The notes: a model not told the origin generated them from the letters alone. Shown: positions 8,951 through 19,287, counted from the first letter of the stretch. The stretch is 64,000 bases of DNA from Ruminococcus sp. AF41-9 (GCF_003477525.1 NZ_QUDO01000001.1:116240-180239); one strand, 5' to 3'. Program-made: numbers and translations.

Positions 8951-8975
8951 ATCCCTGCCCGTAAAGAGCAGGGAT
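8951..8975 (-). other. Intercistronic hairpin between ygeY and ygeW
   Basis: ATCCCTGC (8951-8958) pairs perfectly with GCAGGGAT (8968-8975) around a 9-base loop. No U run on either strand, so termination is unlikely; it resembles the hairpins found between other genes of this window. Confidence 0.45.
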
Positions 8976-9054
8976 TCTGTCTGGACACATATTAAGCCTT
9001 TGGGATCCCGAGGATCCGTCGCCTAAAAATTAATTTTAAAATTTACTGATGAAA

Positions 9055-10365
9055 TTATTTGCAGTATGCAGTTGGAAGAGCAGCGTATACAGCAGCGCAT
9101 CTTACAAGGTCAATTTTCCATGTTTTTTCGTTCGGAGCATGAGCCTGTGCTTCTGCACCAGGTCCGAATCCGATACAAGGAATGCTGTTACGTCCCATGA
9201 TTGTTACACCGTTGGTAGAGAATGTCCATTTATCTGTCAGAGGACGTGCTTTTCTCATCTCTTCAGTCTCAGCGTTTCCAAGACGTTCTTCGCCGTACAG
9301 TCCTTTGTATGCTTCTTCAAGAGCCTGTGTTACTTTGTGATCTTTCGGGATTACCCATGTCGGGAAGTAGCACTCGATCGGATATACAAGGTCTGTGTAG
9401 GATGGACGGTTGTATTCATACATGGATACAGTTACGTCATCGCCATATTTCTTAACAGCCGGAAGAGCACGGATCTCATCCAGGCAGCTTTCCCATGTTT
9501 CGCCTGCTGTCATACGACGGTCAAGAGAAACGGAGCAGGAGTCAGCTACTGCACAGCGGCTTGGAGATGTGAAGAAGATTTCGGAAGTAGTAACGGTACC
9601 ACGTCCAAGGAAACGAGCTTCTTCCCATTCCGGATTGTATTTTTCATCGAGCATTTTTACAAGACCTTTGATCTCTGTAGTATCGGCTGCATCGTTTTCA
9701 TTTAATGCACGGATGTCCTGGAGAATATCAGCCATTTTGTAAATAGCGTTGTCACCACGTTCCGGAGCAGAACCATGGCAGGAAACACCTTTTACATCTA
9801 CGCGGATTTCCATACGTCCACGCTGTCCTCTGTAGATACCACCGTCTGTTGGCTCTGTGGAAACAACGAATTCAGGACGAACACCATCTTCATGGATGAT
9901 GTACTGCCAGCAGAGACCGTCACAGTCTTCTTCCTGTACAGTACCTGTTACGAGTACCTGATATTTATCATTTAAAAGACCAAGGTCTTTCATGATCTTA
10001 GCGCCGTATACAGCAGAAACGATACCACCCATCTGGTCTGATGTTCCACGTCCGCCGATTTCTTCGTCAGATTCGAAACCTTCATATGGATCGAATTCCC
10101 AGTTTTTGATATTACCGATACCTACAGTATCAATATGAGCGTCAAAACCGATCAGAGTTTTGCCTGTTCCCATGTATCCGAGGATATTTCCCATTGGGTC
10201 GATCTCAACTTTGTTGAATCCGACTTTTTCCATTTCCTCTTTGATTCTCATGATATGTCCTTTTTCTCCACAGCTCTCGCCAGGAATGCGAACCAGGTCG
10301 CGAAGGAATCTGGTCATATCATCTTTATAACCCATTGCAGCTTCGTTGATTTTTGCGTAATCCAT
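9055..10365 (-). CDS. ygeY: YgeY-family M20 metallohydrolase
   Basis: A 436-aa M20-family amidohydrolase/peptidase of the YgeY type, often labelled a selenium metabolism-linked hydrolase. Di-metal ligands are visible: His77 and Asp79 in DAHIDT, Asp110 in [10 protein letters not shown], and the catalytic pair Glu145-Glu146. The set is intact, so it should be an active zinc or manganese hydrolase acting on an N-acyl, ureido or carbamoyl amino acid. Its place between diaminopropionate ammonia-lyase and YgeW points to an intermediate of purine-ring breakdown. It is about 30 residues longer than E. coli YgeY. Confidence 0.82.
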   Translation of the reverse strand: MDYAKINEAAMGYKDDMTRFLRDLVRIPGESCGEKGHIMRIKEEMEKVGFNKVEIDPMGNILGYMGTGKTLIGFDAHIDTVGIGNIKNWEFDPYEGFESDEEIGGRGTSDQMGGIVSAVYGAKIMKDLGLLNDKYQVLVTGTVQEEDCDGLCWQYIIHEDGVRPEFVVSTEPTDGGIYRGQRGRMEIRVDVKGVSCHGSAPERGDNAIYKMADILQDIRALNENDAADTTEIKGLVKMLDEKYNPEWEEARFLGRGTVTTSEIFFTSPSRCAVADSCSVSLDRRMTAGETWESCLDEIRALPAVKKYGDDVTVSMYEYNRPSYTDLVYPIECYFPTWVIPKDHKVTQALEEAYKGLYGEERLGNAETEEMRKARPLTDKWTFSTNGVTIMGRNSIPCIGFGPGAEAQAHAPNEKTWKIDLVRCAAVYAALPTAYCK

Positions 10366-10500
10366 TTTTTTATCCTCCCAATATGTATATAAAAATATTT
10401 AATAAGTTTCAAAGTGATGAGTTTCGCAGTATGCAGGTGTCTGGCTGTAAAAGTTGTAACTTCTTTAGAAATCATCTACAGCAGTTACCGGTATCTGCGA

Positions 10501-11730
10501 TTATTTACTTAAAGATTCGTCTGTTCCGTATAATCCGTCCCATACGATCTCGCGGTAACGAACAGGATCAGTGTCACCTTCTGTAGAAATAACAAGCACT
10601 ACGGAGTTTTCGTCCAGTTTCAGAGCTTCCTTTAAGTCTTTTGCGTCTTCGTCATGAAGAGCAGTGTAGCACAGACCAAGCGGAACGGAACCGGATTCAC
10701 CGGAAACGATATGTGGATCATTTTCCAGCGGGTTTGCGTAGATACGGGTTGCTTTTGCACTCATCCAGTCCGGACAGGATGCAAATACATCTACATGGTT
10801 TTTCAGGATATCCCATCCGATGGTATTTCCTTCGCCGCATGCAAGACCAGCCATGATTGTCTGAAGATCTCCGGTAACATTTACCAGATTACCTGTCTTT
10901 GCAACAGCGGAACGGTACAGACAGTCAGCAGCACTTGCTTCACAGACAGCCATAACCGGCGGGTTATCTTTATATTTATGAGCAAAGTAACCGACAACGG
11001 CACCTGCCAGAGAACCAACGCCTGCCTGAACGAATACGTGTGTCGGACGTTCAACACCCATTTCTTTTAACTGTTCATCAGCTTCGAGAACCAGTGTTCC
11101 GTATCCCTGCATGATCCAGGATGGAATCTCTTCATATCCGTCCCATGCGGTATCCTGAACGATGATGCCGTGTTCTGTTTTTGCAGCTTCAGCGGCAGCC
11201 ATTCTTACACAATCGTCGTAGTTTACTTCTTCGATCGTAACAGTAGCGCCTTCTTTTGCGATATTGTCAAAACGGGTCCTGGTTGTTCCTTTTGGCATTC
11301 TTACGACTGCTTTCTGTCCAAGACGTTTGGCAGCCCATGCAACGCCACGTCCGTGGTTACCGTCTGTAGCGGTGAAGAAAGTTGCCTGTCCGAATTCTTC
11401 TCTTAATTTATCAGATGAGAGAACATTGTATGGCAGTTCGCTGATATCGCGTCCAAGTTCCTGAGCGATATAGCGTCCCATTGCGTAGGAACCTCCAAGT
11501 ACTTTGAAAGCATTTAACCCAAAACGGTAGGATTCGTCTTTACAGAAAATATTCTTAACTCCGAGATATTTTGCAAGAGAAGAAAGATTCTGAAGAGGAG
11601 TCACACTGTACTGTGGGAAACTTTTATGAAACTCGTTTGCTTTCTTAACGTTTTCTTCGGACATCAGTTCCAGATGTTTGTCATCTGATTTCGGAACTTC
11701 ATTTACTGTCCATTTTAATCCTTCTGTCAT
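10501..11730 (-). CDS. ygeX: Diaminopropionate ammonia-lyase
   Basis: A 409-aa PLP fold-type II enzyme that splits 2,3-diaminopropionate into pyruvate and two ammonia. The Schiff-base lysine is Lys76 in GLNAFKVLGG (E. coli DpaL uses Lys77). The phosphate/substrate loop ATDGNHGRG and a glycine-rich cofactor loop near GVGSLAGAV are both present. It is the first gene of the minus-strand set ygeX-ygeY-ygeW-arcC, behind its own promoter. Diaminopropionate has been proposed as an intermediate of anaerobic urate degradation in gut bacteria, which would make this the step that releases pyruvate and ammonia. Confidence 0.88.
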   Translation of the reverse strand: MTEGLKWTVNEVPKSDDKHLELMSEENVKKANEFHKSFPQYSVTPLQNLSSLAKYLGVKNIFCKDESYRFGLNAFKVLGGSYAMGRYIAQELGRDISELPYNVLSSDKLREEFGQATFFTATDGNHGRGVAWAAKRLGQKAVVRMPKGTTRTRFDNIAKEGATVTIEEVNYDDCVRMAAAEAAKTEHGIIVQDTAWDGYEEIPSWIMQGYGTLVLEADEQLKEMGVERPTHVFVQAGVGSLAGAVVGYFAHKYKDNPPVMAVCEASAADCLYRSAVAKTGNLVNVTGDLQTIMAGLACGEGNTIGWDILKNHVDVFASCPDWMSAKATRIYANPLENDPHIVSGESGSVPLGLCYTALHDEDAKDLKEALKLDENSVVLVISTEGDTDPVRYREIVWDGLYGTDESLSK

Positions 11731-11788
11731 AAAATGACCTCCCTAAATTTTCTTTTGGTTTTTTGATTTCCTGTTTGTTTCTAAAACT

Positions 11789-11816
11789 ATCATACCATAA
11801 ATTTTGGATTTTGCAA
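11789..11816 (-). promoter_or_regulatory. Promoter of the ygeX-ygeY-ygeW-arcC set
   Basis: On the minus strand TTGCAA (11816-11811) and TATGAT (11794-11789) are spaced by 16 bases. It is divergent from the DUF1015 promoter about 60 bases away, so one regulator could act on both; I see no clear operator. Confidence 0.6.
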
Positions 11817-11876
11817 TAGAAATATACAAAATTTTTTAGGTTTTTCAAAAAAAAGTTAGGTACGTTAATATGTACA

Positions 11877-11905
11877 TTGATATCAGGGCTCAGATGTGGT
11901 AAAAT
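11877..11905 (+). promoter_or_regulatory. Promoter of the DUF1015 gene
   Basis: TTGATA (11877-11882), 17-base spacer, TAAAAT (11900-11905). Transcription should start about 70 bases before the ATG. Confidence 0.55.
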
Positions 11906-11982
11906 TATAAATAGCGTGCCCCTTTTATAATAGGTAAAAACAGAGGTGCCAGAGGCAAAGTTCAAGAGAGGAGAAAAATGAT

Positions 11983-13224
11983 ATGGCAGTATTTCGCACG
12001 TTTCAGGCATTGCGCCCGATACAGGAAAAAGCAGCAGATGTGGCTGCGCTTCCATATGATGTGGTGAACAGGGAAGAAGCAAAGAAGATCGGAGATGAGA
12101 ACCCTTTTTCTTTTCTTCATGTAGACAGACCGGAGATGGATCTGGAGCCGGGGATTGATCTTTATGATGAACGGGTCTACGAAAAAGCCAGAGAAAATCT
12201 TATGGAAATGGAAAAGAAAGGAATTCTGGTACAGGATAAAACATCCTGCTATTATATTTATGAACTTGTAAGAAAAGGAAAAACGCAGACAGGGATTGTA
12301 GGCTGTGCTTCCATAGATGATTACAGAAACGGTGTGGTAAAGAAACATGAGCTGACCAGAGAAGATAAAGAACAGGACAGGATTCATCATGTGGATTCCT
12401 GTAATGCGAACACAGGTCCGATTTTTCTTGCATGCAGATACCCGGAGAACCTGCTGAAACTGATGAATGAATGGAAAACTTCTCATAAAGCAGTTTATGA
12501 TTTTACAGAAGAAGATGAGATCACGCACAGGGTATGGGTGATCGACGAGCCGGCTGTGATTTCCTCCGTGAAGGAAGAATTTGCGGGAATTGATTCTCTT
12601 TATATTGCAGACGGACATCACCGTGCGGCTTCTGCTGTAAAAGTGGGATTAAAGAGAAGAGAGCAGAATCCGGGGTATACAGGGGAAGAGGAGTTTAACT
12701 ATTTCTTATCTGTTGTATTTCCGTATGACCAGCTTTGTATTCTTCCTTATAACAGAGTAGTCAGGGATCTGAATGGACTGACCGTGAAAGCATTTCTTGC
12801 TGCGATGAAGTTCCATTTTGAGCTGATGCTCATGCCGGGATTCCCGTGTAAACCGGTGGAGAAACACTGTATGGGAATGTATGTGGACGGGCAGTGGTAT
12901 CACCTGAAAGCATGGCCGGATGTCTATGAGAAAAAAGATGTGGTCGGTCAGCTTGATGTATCAATTCTTCAGGAAAAAGTTCTCAGTCCGATCCTTGGAA
13001 TCGAGGACCCGCGTACAGACCAGAGGATTTCCTTTGTGGGAGGAAATCATAAGGCAGCAGAACTGGCGAAACTGGCAGATGAAACCGGCGGAGTTGCGTT
13101 TGTCATGTATCCGACATCCATGGAAGATCTGATGAAGATCGCAGACGAAAGCAAACTGATGCCTCCGAAGTCCACCTGGTTTGAACCGAAGCTGAGAAGC
13201 GGGCTGTTTATACATAAGCTGTAA
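11983..13224 (+). CDS. DUF1015-family protein
   Basis: A 413-aa cytoplasmic protein of the DUF1015 family (sometimes called SerC-like or HTH-associated), recognised by its opening region with ALRP near residue 9 and LPYDVV near residue 23, and by an ADGHHR motif near residue 209. The conserved His/Arg cluster suggests a kinase-like or nucleotide-dependent activity, but no function is established. It is transcribed alone, divergently from ygeX. A GAGAGGAG ribosome site precedes it; an overlapping ATG five bases upstream is out of frame. Confidence 0.8.
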   Translation: MAVFRTFQALRPIQEKAADVAALPYDVVNREEAKKIGDENPFSFLHVDRPEMDLEPGIDLYDERVYEKARENLMEMEKKGILVQDKTSCYYIYELVRKGKTQTGIVGCASIDDYRNGVVKKHELTREDKEQDRIHHVDSCNANTGPIFLACRYPENLLKLMNEWKTSHKAVYDFTEEDEITHRVWVIDEPAVISSVKEEFAGIDSLYIADGHHRAASAVKVGLKRREQNPGYTGEEEFNYFLSVVFPYDQLCILPYNRVVRDLNGLTVKAFLAAMKFHFELMLMPGFPCKPVEKHCMGMYVDGQWYHLKAWPDVYEKKDVVGQLDVSILQEKVLSPILGIEDPRTDQRISFVGGNHKAAELAKLADETGGVAFVMYPTSMEDLMKIADESKLMPPKSTWFEPKLRSGLFIHKL

Positions 13225-13364
13225 TGCTGCTGTTTTCGCTGTTTCCGATAATACTGTGATTTTACTGTGATTTTTCGAAGAAATATCAGCTCTTTTTGAG
13301 GCGTATAAAGTCACTGACTCTGGTTATAACCAGATGTGTAACTGAATGTAACCCGGAAAAGGCA

Positions 13365-13398
13365 TAAAAAAAGAGCTTCCTGAAACTCGGAAACTCTT
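13365..13398 (-). terminator. Terminator of the tRNA-Pro transcript
   Basis: On the minus strand AGAGTTTCC and GGAAGCTCT form a stem (one G-U pair) followed by seven U. It lies just past the 3' end of the tRNA. Confidence 0.75.
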
Positions 13399-13416
13399 GA
13401 CCTTTACTGCATTTAA

Positions 13417-13490
13417 TCGGGGCAACAGGATTTGAACCTGCGACCTCACGGCCCCCAGCCGTGCGCGCTACCAAGCTACGCCATACCCCG
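13417..13490 (-). tRNA. tRNA-Pro (anticodon GGG)
   Basis: Read on the minus strand this gives a full cloverleaf: acceptor CGGGGTA, D-arm with AGCTTGGTAGCGCG, anticodon stem CACGG/CCGTG around the loop CTGGGGG (anticodon GGG), and T-arm with GGTTCGAATCC. The 3' end is not followed by an encoded CCA. It reads the proline codons CCC/CCU. Confidence 0.93.
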
Positions 13491-13568
13491 CAACGAATAT
13501 GAGTATAACAAATCATGCTCATGATTTCAACTGTTTTTCTGTAAAAACATTTAAAATCTATATCTATT

Positions 13569-13602
13569 AAAAAAACTTCCGGGGGGATGACTCCCCGGGA
13601 AG
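13569..13602 (-). terminator. Minus-strand terminator upstream of tRNA-Pro
   Basis: On the minus strand CTTCCCGGGG pairs with CCCCGGAAG (one bulge), followed by seven U. No minus-strand gene lies just upstream, so it may shield the tRNA from antisense transcription out of the leuA region. Confidence 0.5.
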
Positions 13603-13616
13603 CCATAAATTAACAC

Positions 13617-13646
13617 TTGACGAATGATTCCGATATATGTTAATAT
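13617..13646 (+). promoter_or_regulatory. Promoter of the leuA T-box transcript
   Basis: TTGACG (13617-13622), 18-base spacer, TAATAT (13641-13646) with TG two bases upstream. It sits just before the T-box leader. Confidence 0.55.
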
Positions 13647-13669
13647 CTTTTTGGAAAAAATATAAGAAA

Positions 13670-13955
13670 AATGCATTGATAAGGAATAGTACACACGGAC
13701 CGGAGCACAGAGAGCTGCTGGGAGCTGAGAAGCAGTAGAAGGAATTTGTGGAACTCGCCTTTGAGCAGCTGCCTGAAATTTTTAAGAGTAGGTGCAGACG
13801 GTGTCCACCGTTATATGGAGAGGATATAAGGATGACAGTTCATTCCGTATCCCGTGAGTGTATGACATTGTTCATAAATAAGAGTGGTACCGCGTAAGAT
13901 AATAGTATCTTTCGTCTCTTGCAGATAAGTCTGCGGGGATGGAAGATTTTTTTAT
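13670..13955 (+). promoter_or_regulatory. T-box leader of leuA (likely leucine-specific)
   Basis: The T-box sequence TGGTACCGCG lies at 13885-13894, with the AGAG lead-in. It is followed by a terminator hairpin (about 13907-13953) ending in a U run. A stem I-like region starts near 13680. In it GAA-CTC-GCC places a candidate leucine specifier codon CTC at 13754-13756, 131 bases before the T-box. Uncharged tRNA-Leu would open the terminator and switch on leuA; this is the known mechanism, and the specifier assignment is inference. Confidence 0.85.
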
Positions 13956-14090
13956 GCTGTTTTTTCAGTCAGGCAGGATTCTTTTTCTGCTTCCTGTCCG
14001 GCACGGAAAGAAAAGACTGAGATGACATGACAATAGCCCGCGAGACTAACACAATATTAATTATACATTATACATATGGAGGAAGAGAAA

Positions 14091-15746
14091 ATGATGAATC
14101 CAAGCAAGTATCAGAGACAGTATTTCATGCCACCGGTCAAATGCATGAAATGGGCAGAGAAAGAATATGTAGACAAAGCACCGATCTGGTGTTCTGTAGA
14201 CCTTCGTGACGGCAACCAGGCACTGGTAATCCCAATGAGTCTGGAGCAGAAGATTGAATTTTTTAAACTTCTTGTAAAAATCGGTTTTAAAGAGATCGAG
14301 GTAGGTTTCCCGGCTGCTTCTGAAACAGAATATGAATTCCTGCGTACTCTGATCGAACAGAACCTGATCCCGCAGGATGTAACGATTCAGGTACTGACTC
14401 AGGCAAGAGAGCATATTATTCGTAAGACTTTCGAGGCTGTCAAAGGTGCGCCGAAAGCAATCGTACATGTATACAACTCCACCTCTGTAGCACAGAGAGA
14501 ACAGGTATTTAAGAAATCCAAAGAAGAGATTCTGAAGATTGCAGTAGACGGAGCTGCATTATTAAAGAAACTGGCGGCCGAGACAGAAGGTAACTTCCAG
14601 TTCGAATACAGTCCTGAGAGCTTTACAGGTACAGAACCGGAATATGCTCTGGAAGTCTGCAACGCAGTTCTGGATGTATGGCAGCCGACAGCAGACAACA
14701 AATGTATCATCAACCTGCCTGTAACTGTACAGCATTCCATGCCGCATGTATACGCAAGCCAGATCGAATATATGTGTGAGAATCTGAAATACCGTGAGAA
14801 CGTTATCGTATCTCTTCATCCGCACAACGACAGAGGATGCGGTGTGGCAGACTCTGAGATGGGCTTACTTGCAGGTGCGGACAGAATTGAAGGTACCTTA
14901 TTTGGAAACGGTGAGCGTACAGGTAATGTAGACATCGTTACACTGGGCATGAATATGTATTCCCAGGGTGTAGATCCGAAACTTGATTTCTCCGATATGC
15001 CGCATATCTGTGAAGTATACGAAGAGTGTACAGGAATGCAAGTCAACGAAAGAAGCCCATACAGTGGAGCACTTGTATTTGCAGCATTTTCCGGTTCCCA
15101 TCAGGATGCAATTGCCAAAGGCATGCACTGGAGAGAAGATAAAGATCCGGATCACTGGAACGTACCATATCTTCCGATTGACCCGACAGATGTCGGCAGA
15201 AATTATGACGCAGATGTGATCCGTATCAACAGCCAGTCCGGCAAGGGCGGTGTCGGATATATTCTTGAGACGAAATTTGGTCTTAACCTGCCGCCGAAGA
15301 TGCGCGAGGCAATGGGATATGCCACAAAGGCGGTTTCCGACCATAAACACAAAGAGCTTCATCCGGATGAAATCTTTACCCTGTTCAAACAGACATTTGA
15401 AAATGTTGTGGAACCATACAGCATCAATGAAGTTCACTTCCGGCAGACAGCAGATGGAATTTCCACAAAAGTTACTTCAACTTTCAAAGGCAGGACAATC
15501 ACTACCGAAGCAATCGGTAACGGACGTCTGGATGCTGTCAGCAATGCATTAAAGAAAGCATATGAGCTGAAATATACACTGGAGACTTATCAGGAGCATG
15601 CTCTGGAACGCAGCTCAAGTTCCAAGGCCATCGCTTACGTTGGTATTAAGAAACCGGACGGAACCCTTGCATGGGGTGCCGGTGTAGACCCTGACATTAT
15701 CAGAGCTTCTATTGACGCTCTTGTGACAGCAATCAATAATCGCTGA
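14091..15746 (+). CDS. leuA: 2-isopropylmalate synthase (LeuA2 type)
   Basis: First committed enzyme of leucine synthesis: acetyl-CoA plus 2-oxoisovalerate gives 2-isopropylmalate. At 551 aa it has the DRE-TIM barrel opening DLRDGNQA (residues 37-44), the metal motif HPHNDRG near residue 244, and a C-terminal allosteric LeuA dimer domain carrying leucine feedback control. The sequence is of the longer LeuA2 type seen in actinobacteria and some clostridia. I choose the ATG at 14091 because GGAGG lies 8 bases upstream; an in-frame ATG at 14076 is upstream of that site. Confidence 0.92.
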   Translation: MMNPSKYQRQYFMPPVKCMKWAEKEYVDKAPIWCSVDLRDGNQALVIPMSLEQKIEFFKLLVKIGFKEIEVGFPAASETEYEFLRTLIEQNLIPQDVTIQVLTQAREHIIRKTFEAVKGAPKAIVHVYNSTSVAQREQVFKKSKEEILKIAVDGAALLKKLAAETEGNFQFEYSPESFTGTEPEYALEVCNAVLDVWQPTADNKCIINLPVTVQHSMPHVYASQIEYMCENLKYRENVIVSLHPHNDRGCGVADSEMGLLAGADRIEGTLFGNGERTGNVDIVTLGMNMYSQGVDPKLDFSDMPHICEVYEECTGMQVNERSPYSGALVFAAFSGSHQDAIAKGMHWREDKDPDHWNVPYLPIDPTDVGRNYDADVIRINSQSGKGGVGYILETKFGLNLPPKMREAMGYATKAVSDHKHKELHPDEIFTLFKQTFENVVEPYSINEVHFRQTADGISTKVTSTFKGRTITTEAIGNGRLDAVSNALKKAYELKYTLETYQEHALERSSSSKAIAYVGIKKPDGTLAWGAGVDPDIIRASIDALVTAINNR

Positions 15747-15781
15747 TACAGAAAATAACTTTACATAAGATAAAAATTATC

Positions 15782-15828
15782 AAGCACCTGACAGGCAGAC
15801 CGGATGGCTTTCTGTCAGGTGCTTTTTT
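15782..15828 (+). terminator. Terminator of leuA
   Basis: Perfect 13-bp stem AAGCACCTGACAG / CTGTCAGGTGCTT with a 17-base loop, running into a U run. Confidence 0.92.
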
Positions 15829-15942
15829 GTATTTCTGAAAGTACAAAAAAGCCTGTGTGTACGGGATAATGTACAATAAAACCGGAAAAAATAAAAGAAA
15901 GATTTCAGGATTGTATTTAATTAAAATCATACGAAAAACCAA

Positions 15943-15971
15943 TTGACATAAAGTGTTAGCTTGCGTATACT
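15943..15971 (+). promoter_or_regulatory. Strong promoter of pflB
   Basis: Near-consensus TTGACA (15943-15948), 17-base spacer, TATACT (15966-15971). The 5' untranslated region of about 100 nt contains a hairpin TCTCACT/AGTGAGA at 16023-16043. The stretch between leuA and pflB otherwise holds only the leuA terminator. Confidence 0.8.
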
Positions 15972-16079
15972 TACAGCGTGGACAGGAAAGTGTCCTAAAA
16001 CAGTACAAATTACATTTTATTATCTCACTTTAGGCTAGTGAGAAATGCGCGGAAATATTTTAGAGAAAGAGGTAAAAGA

Positions 16080-18334
16080 ATGAAAAATTTTGAACAGTGG
16101 AATGGCTTTAAAGGGAACCGTTGGAAAGAAAAGATCGACGTTCGTAACTTTATCAAGCTGAACTACACACCATATGATGGAGATGATTCCTTCCTGGAAG
16201 GACCTACAGAGGCTACAAACAAACTCTGGGGCAAACTTCAGGAACTGCAGAAAGCAGAGCGTGCAAACGGCGGAGTTCTGGACATGGAGACAGAAGTTGT
16301 CACATCTCTGACTGCATATGGTCCTGGATACATTGACGAAGACCTCAAAAACCTTGAGAAAGTAGTAGGACTTCAGACAGACAAACCTCTCAAACGTGCA
16401 TTTATGCCATACGGCGGTATCAAAATGGCTGAGCAGGCATGCGAAACCTATGGATACGAAGTAAGTGATAAAATTAAAGATATTTTCAATAACTATGAAT
16501 TCAAAACTCATAACCAGGGCGTGTTCGACATCTATACACCAGAGATGAAGATGGCCCGTCACAACAAGATCCTCACAGGTCTTCCGGATACTTACGGACG
16601 TGGACGTATCGTAGGTGACTACAGACGTGTGGCTCTGTACGGTATCGATGCTCTGATCGAAGGAAAAAAGAAAGACTTCGCAGCGTGTGACCGTGAAGGT
16701 ATGAGACGTTATGACTTCCAGCTTCGTGAAGAAATCGCAGATCAGATCCGTGCGCTGAAAGGCATGAAGCAATGGCTCTGGCATATGGCTATGACATTTC
16801 CCAGCCTGCAAAAGATGCAAGAGAAGCATTCCAGTGGCTGTACTTCGGATATCTGGCAGCAATCAAGACACAGAACGGTGCTGCAATGAGTGTTGGACGT
16901 ATCTCCACATTCCTTGATATCTATATTGAAAGAGATATTGAGAACGGAACTCTTACAGAGAAAGAAGCTCAGGAGCTTGTTGACCACATGGTAATGAAAT
17001 TCCGTATGGTAAAATTCGCACGTATTCCTTCTTACAACCAGTTATTCTCCGGTGACCCGGTATGGGCAACTCTGGAAGTAGCAGGTATGGGAATCGACGG
17101 ACGTCACATGGTAACAAAGAGTGACTATCGTTTCCTTCATACACTGGAAGATATGGGACCGGCTCCGGAACCGAACCTTACTGTACTTTATTCCTCAAGA
17201 CTGCCTGAGAACTTTAAGAAATATGCTGCAAATATTTCTGTTATAACAAGTTCTATCCAGTATGAGAACGATGATGTTATGCGTCCGGTATGGGGCGATG
17301 ACTACAGCATCTGCTGCTGTGTATCTGCAACAGAGACAGGTAAAGAGATTCAGTTCTTCGGTGCCCGTGCAAACCTTGCAAAATGCCTTCTGTATGCGAT
17401 CAACGGTGGTGTTGATGAGAAGACAAAACAGCAGGTAGGACCGGAGTACACACCAATTACTTCCGAATACCTTGACTATGATGAAGTCATCAGAAAATAT
17501 GACAAGATGATGGACTGGCTGGCTCACCTCTATGTAGGAACCCTGAACATGATCCATTACATGCATGACAAATATTACTATGAAGCAGCAGAGATGGCTC
17601 TGATCGATACAAAGGTTGACCGTTCTTTCGCAACTGGTATCGCAGGATTCTCTCATGTAGTTGACTCTCTTTCCGCTATCAAATATGCGAAAGTAAAAGC
17701 AATCCGTGATGAGGATGGAATCACTACAGACTTCGAGATCGAGGGTGACTTCCCACGTTATGGTAATGATGATGACAGAGCAGATGAGATCGCAACAACA
17801 CTGCTTTCCACATTCCTTGAGAAACTGAAACACATTCATACTTACCGTGATTCCAAGCCAACCACATCTATCCTTACCATTACTTCCAACGTAGTATATG
17901 GTAAAGCTACAGGTTCCCTTCCGGATGGAAGAAAGATGGGAGAACCTCTTGCACCTGGTGCAAACCCATCTTACGGTGCAGAGCAGAACGGACTTCTTGC
18001 TTCCCTGAACTCTGTTGCAAAACTTGACTATGAAGATGCTCTTGACGGTATCTCCAATACTCAGACCATCAACCCGGATGCGCTGGGACACAGTGATGAA
18101 GAACGTACAGAGAACCTTGTTCATGTACTTGACGGATACTTTGATCAGGGTGCTCATCACCTCAATGTAAACGTATTTGGAAAAGAAAAACTGATCGACG
18201 CTATGGAACATCCGGAAAAAGAAGAGTATGCAAACTTTACAATCCGTGTTTCCGGATATGCTGTTAAGTTCATTGACCTTACAAGAGAGCAGCAGTTAGA
18301 CGTTATCGCCAGAACCTGCCATGACAGAATGTAA
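16080..18334 (+). pseudogene. pflB: Formate C-acetyltransferase (pyruvate formate-lyase), split by a one-base deletion
   Basis: Glycyl-radical enzyme turning pyruvate and CoA into acetyl-CoA and formate. The reading frame breaks near 16767-16769. Frame 1 runs from the ATG at 16080 to the break, and frame 2 from there to 18334. Adding back one G (ATG AAG GCA ATG) joins them into 751 aa, the normal PFL length. The catalytic pair CC lies in the second part within [13 protein letters not shown], and the radical glycine in RVSGYAV (about residue 726) is intact. The activating enzyme follows six bases later. An AGAAAGAGG ribosome site sets the start. A real null mutant is possible, but a sequence error is more likely. 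Confidence 0.85.
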
Positions 18335-18339
18335 TCAGA

Positions 18340-19080
18340 ATGGATGATAAGCAGATGAAAGGTTATGTTCATTCTTTGGAAAGCTTCGGGTCCGTTGACG
18401 GACCCGGAGTAAGATATGTGATTTTCTTAAGCGGCTGTGCGATGAGATGTCAGTTCTGTCACAATCCGGATACCTGGAAAATGGGTCAGGGACAGGAGTA
18501 TACGGCAGATGAGCTTTTGAGTAAGGCACTGAGGTATAAAGTCTACTGGGGAAATAAAGGTGGTATTACTGTGAGTGGCGGGGAACCGTTGCTGCAGATT
18601 GATTTTCTGACGGAATTGTTTAGAAAGGCAAAAGCAGCAGGTGTTCATACAACTCTGGATACCAGTGCAAATCCTTTTACAGATAAGGAACCGTGGCATT
18701 CCAGGTGGCTGGAGCTTATGAAATATACAGATCTTGTGCTTCTGGATATCAAGCAGATTGATGAGGCGGAGCATATCAGGCTTACGGGGCATTCCAATAA
18801 GAATATTCTTGCGATGGCCAGAGAGCTTTCGGATATGAAGAAGCCGGTATGGATCAGACATGTGCTTGTGCCGGGGGGCAGTGACAAGGATGAATATCTT
18901 CACCGGCTGGCAGATTTTATTCATACGCTGTCTAATGTGGAGCGTGTGGAGGTGCTGCCGTATCATACGCTTGGAAAATTTAAGTGGGAGAATCTGGGGC
19001 TTGATTATCCACTGGAGGGGGTTAATCCTCCTACACAGGAACGGATTGATAATGCCAGGGAGATTCTTGGAGCTATTTAA
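18340..19080 (+). CDS. pflA: Pyruvate formate-lyase activating enzyme
   Basis: A 246-aa radical SAM enzyme that abstracts hydrogen from the PFL glycine to make the glycyl radical. The CxxxCxxC cluster ligands are Cys33, Cys37 and Cys40, followed by HNPDTW, as in E. coli PflA (246 aa). A glycine-rich SAM motif (SGGEPL) is present. It starts six bases after pflB and has no strong ribosome site of its own, so it is probably translated by coupling. An in-frame ATG at 18355 is an alternative start. Confidence 0.92.
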   Translation: MDDKQMKGYVHSLESFGSVDGPGVRYVIFLSGCAMRCQFCHNPDTWKMGQGQEYTADELLSKALRYKVYWGNKGGITVSGGEPLLQIDFLTELFRKAKAAGVHTTLDTSANPFTDKEPWHSRWLELMKYTDLVLLDIKQIDEAEHIRLTGHSNKNILAMARELSDMKKPVWIRHVLVPGGSDKDEYLHRLADFIHTLSNVERVEVLPYHTLGKFKWENLGLDYPLEGVNPPTQERIDNAREILGAI

Positions 19081-19093
19081 GTGAAAAATGGGG

Positions 19094-19134
19094 GACTGTC
19101 ATATGGGAGAAAATCCTGTATGGCAGTCTTTTTT
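19094..19134 (+). terminator. Terminator of the pfl operon
   Basis: Stem GACTGTCATA / TATGGCAGTC (one G-U) followed by six U. Confidence 0.85.
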
Positions 19135-19258
19135 GTGTGGTAAGAAAAAAGAAAGAGAGAAAGAGAAAGGCGGACGCCAGGCAAATGCATCTGAAAGCAA
19201 TATGCTTCTGCCCGGCTGATAATAGGAAATCTCATAAATTTATATCCCCCGGGTAGGC

Positions 19259-19287
19259 TTGTTGGAAGGATGTGAGTTTGTTATAAT
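19259..19287 (+). promoter_or_regulatory. Promoter of the methyltransferase-deacylase gene
   Basis: Perfect -10 TATAAT at 19282-19287 with a weak -35 TTGTTG (19259-19264) at 17 bases. Transcription would start near 19294, supporting the TTG start at 19323 rather than the ATG at 19296. Confidence 0.5.

Noticed and set aside
17195..18211. 338-codon open frame antisense to pflB
   Set aside because: Cys- and Phe-rich shadow of a strongly biased gene; no ribosome site, no known family.
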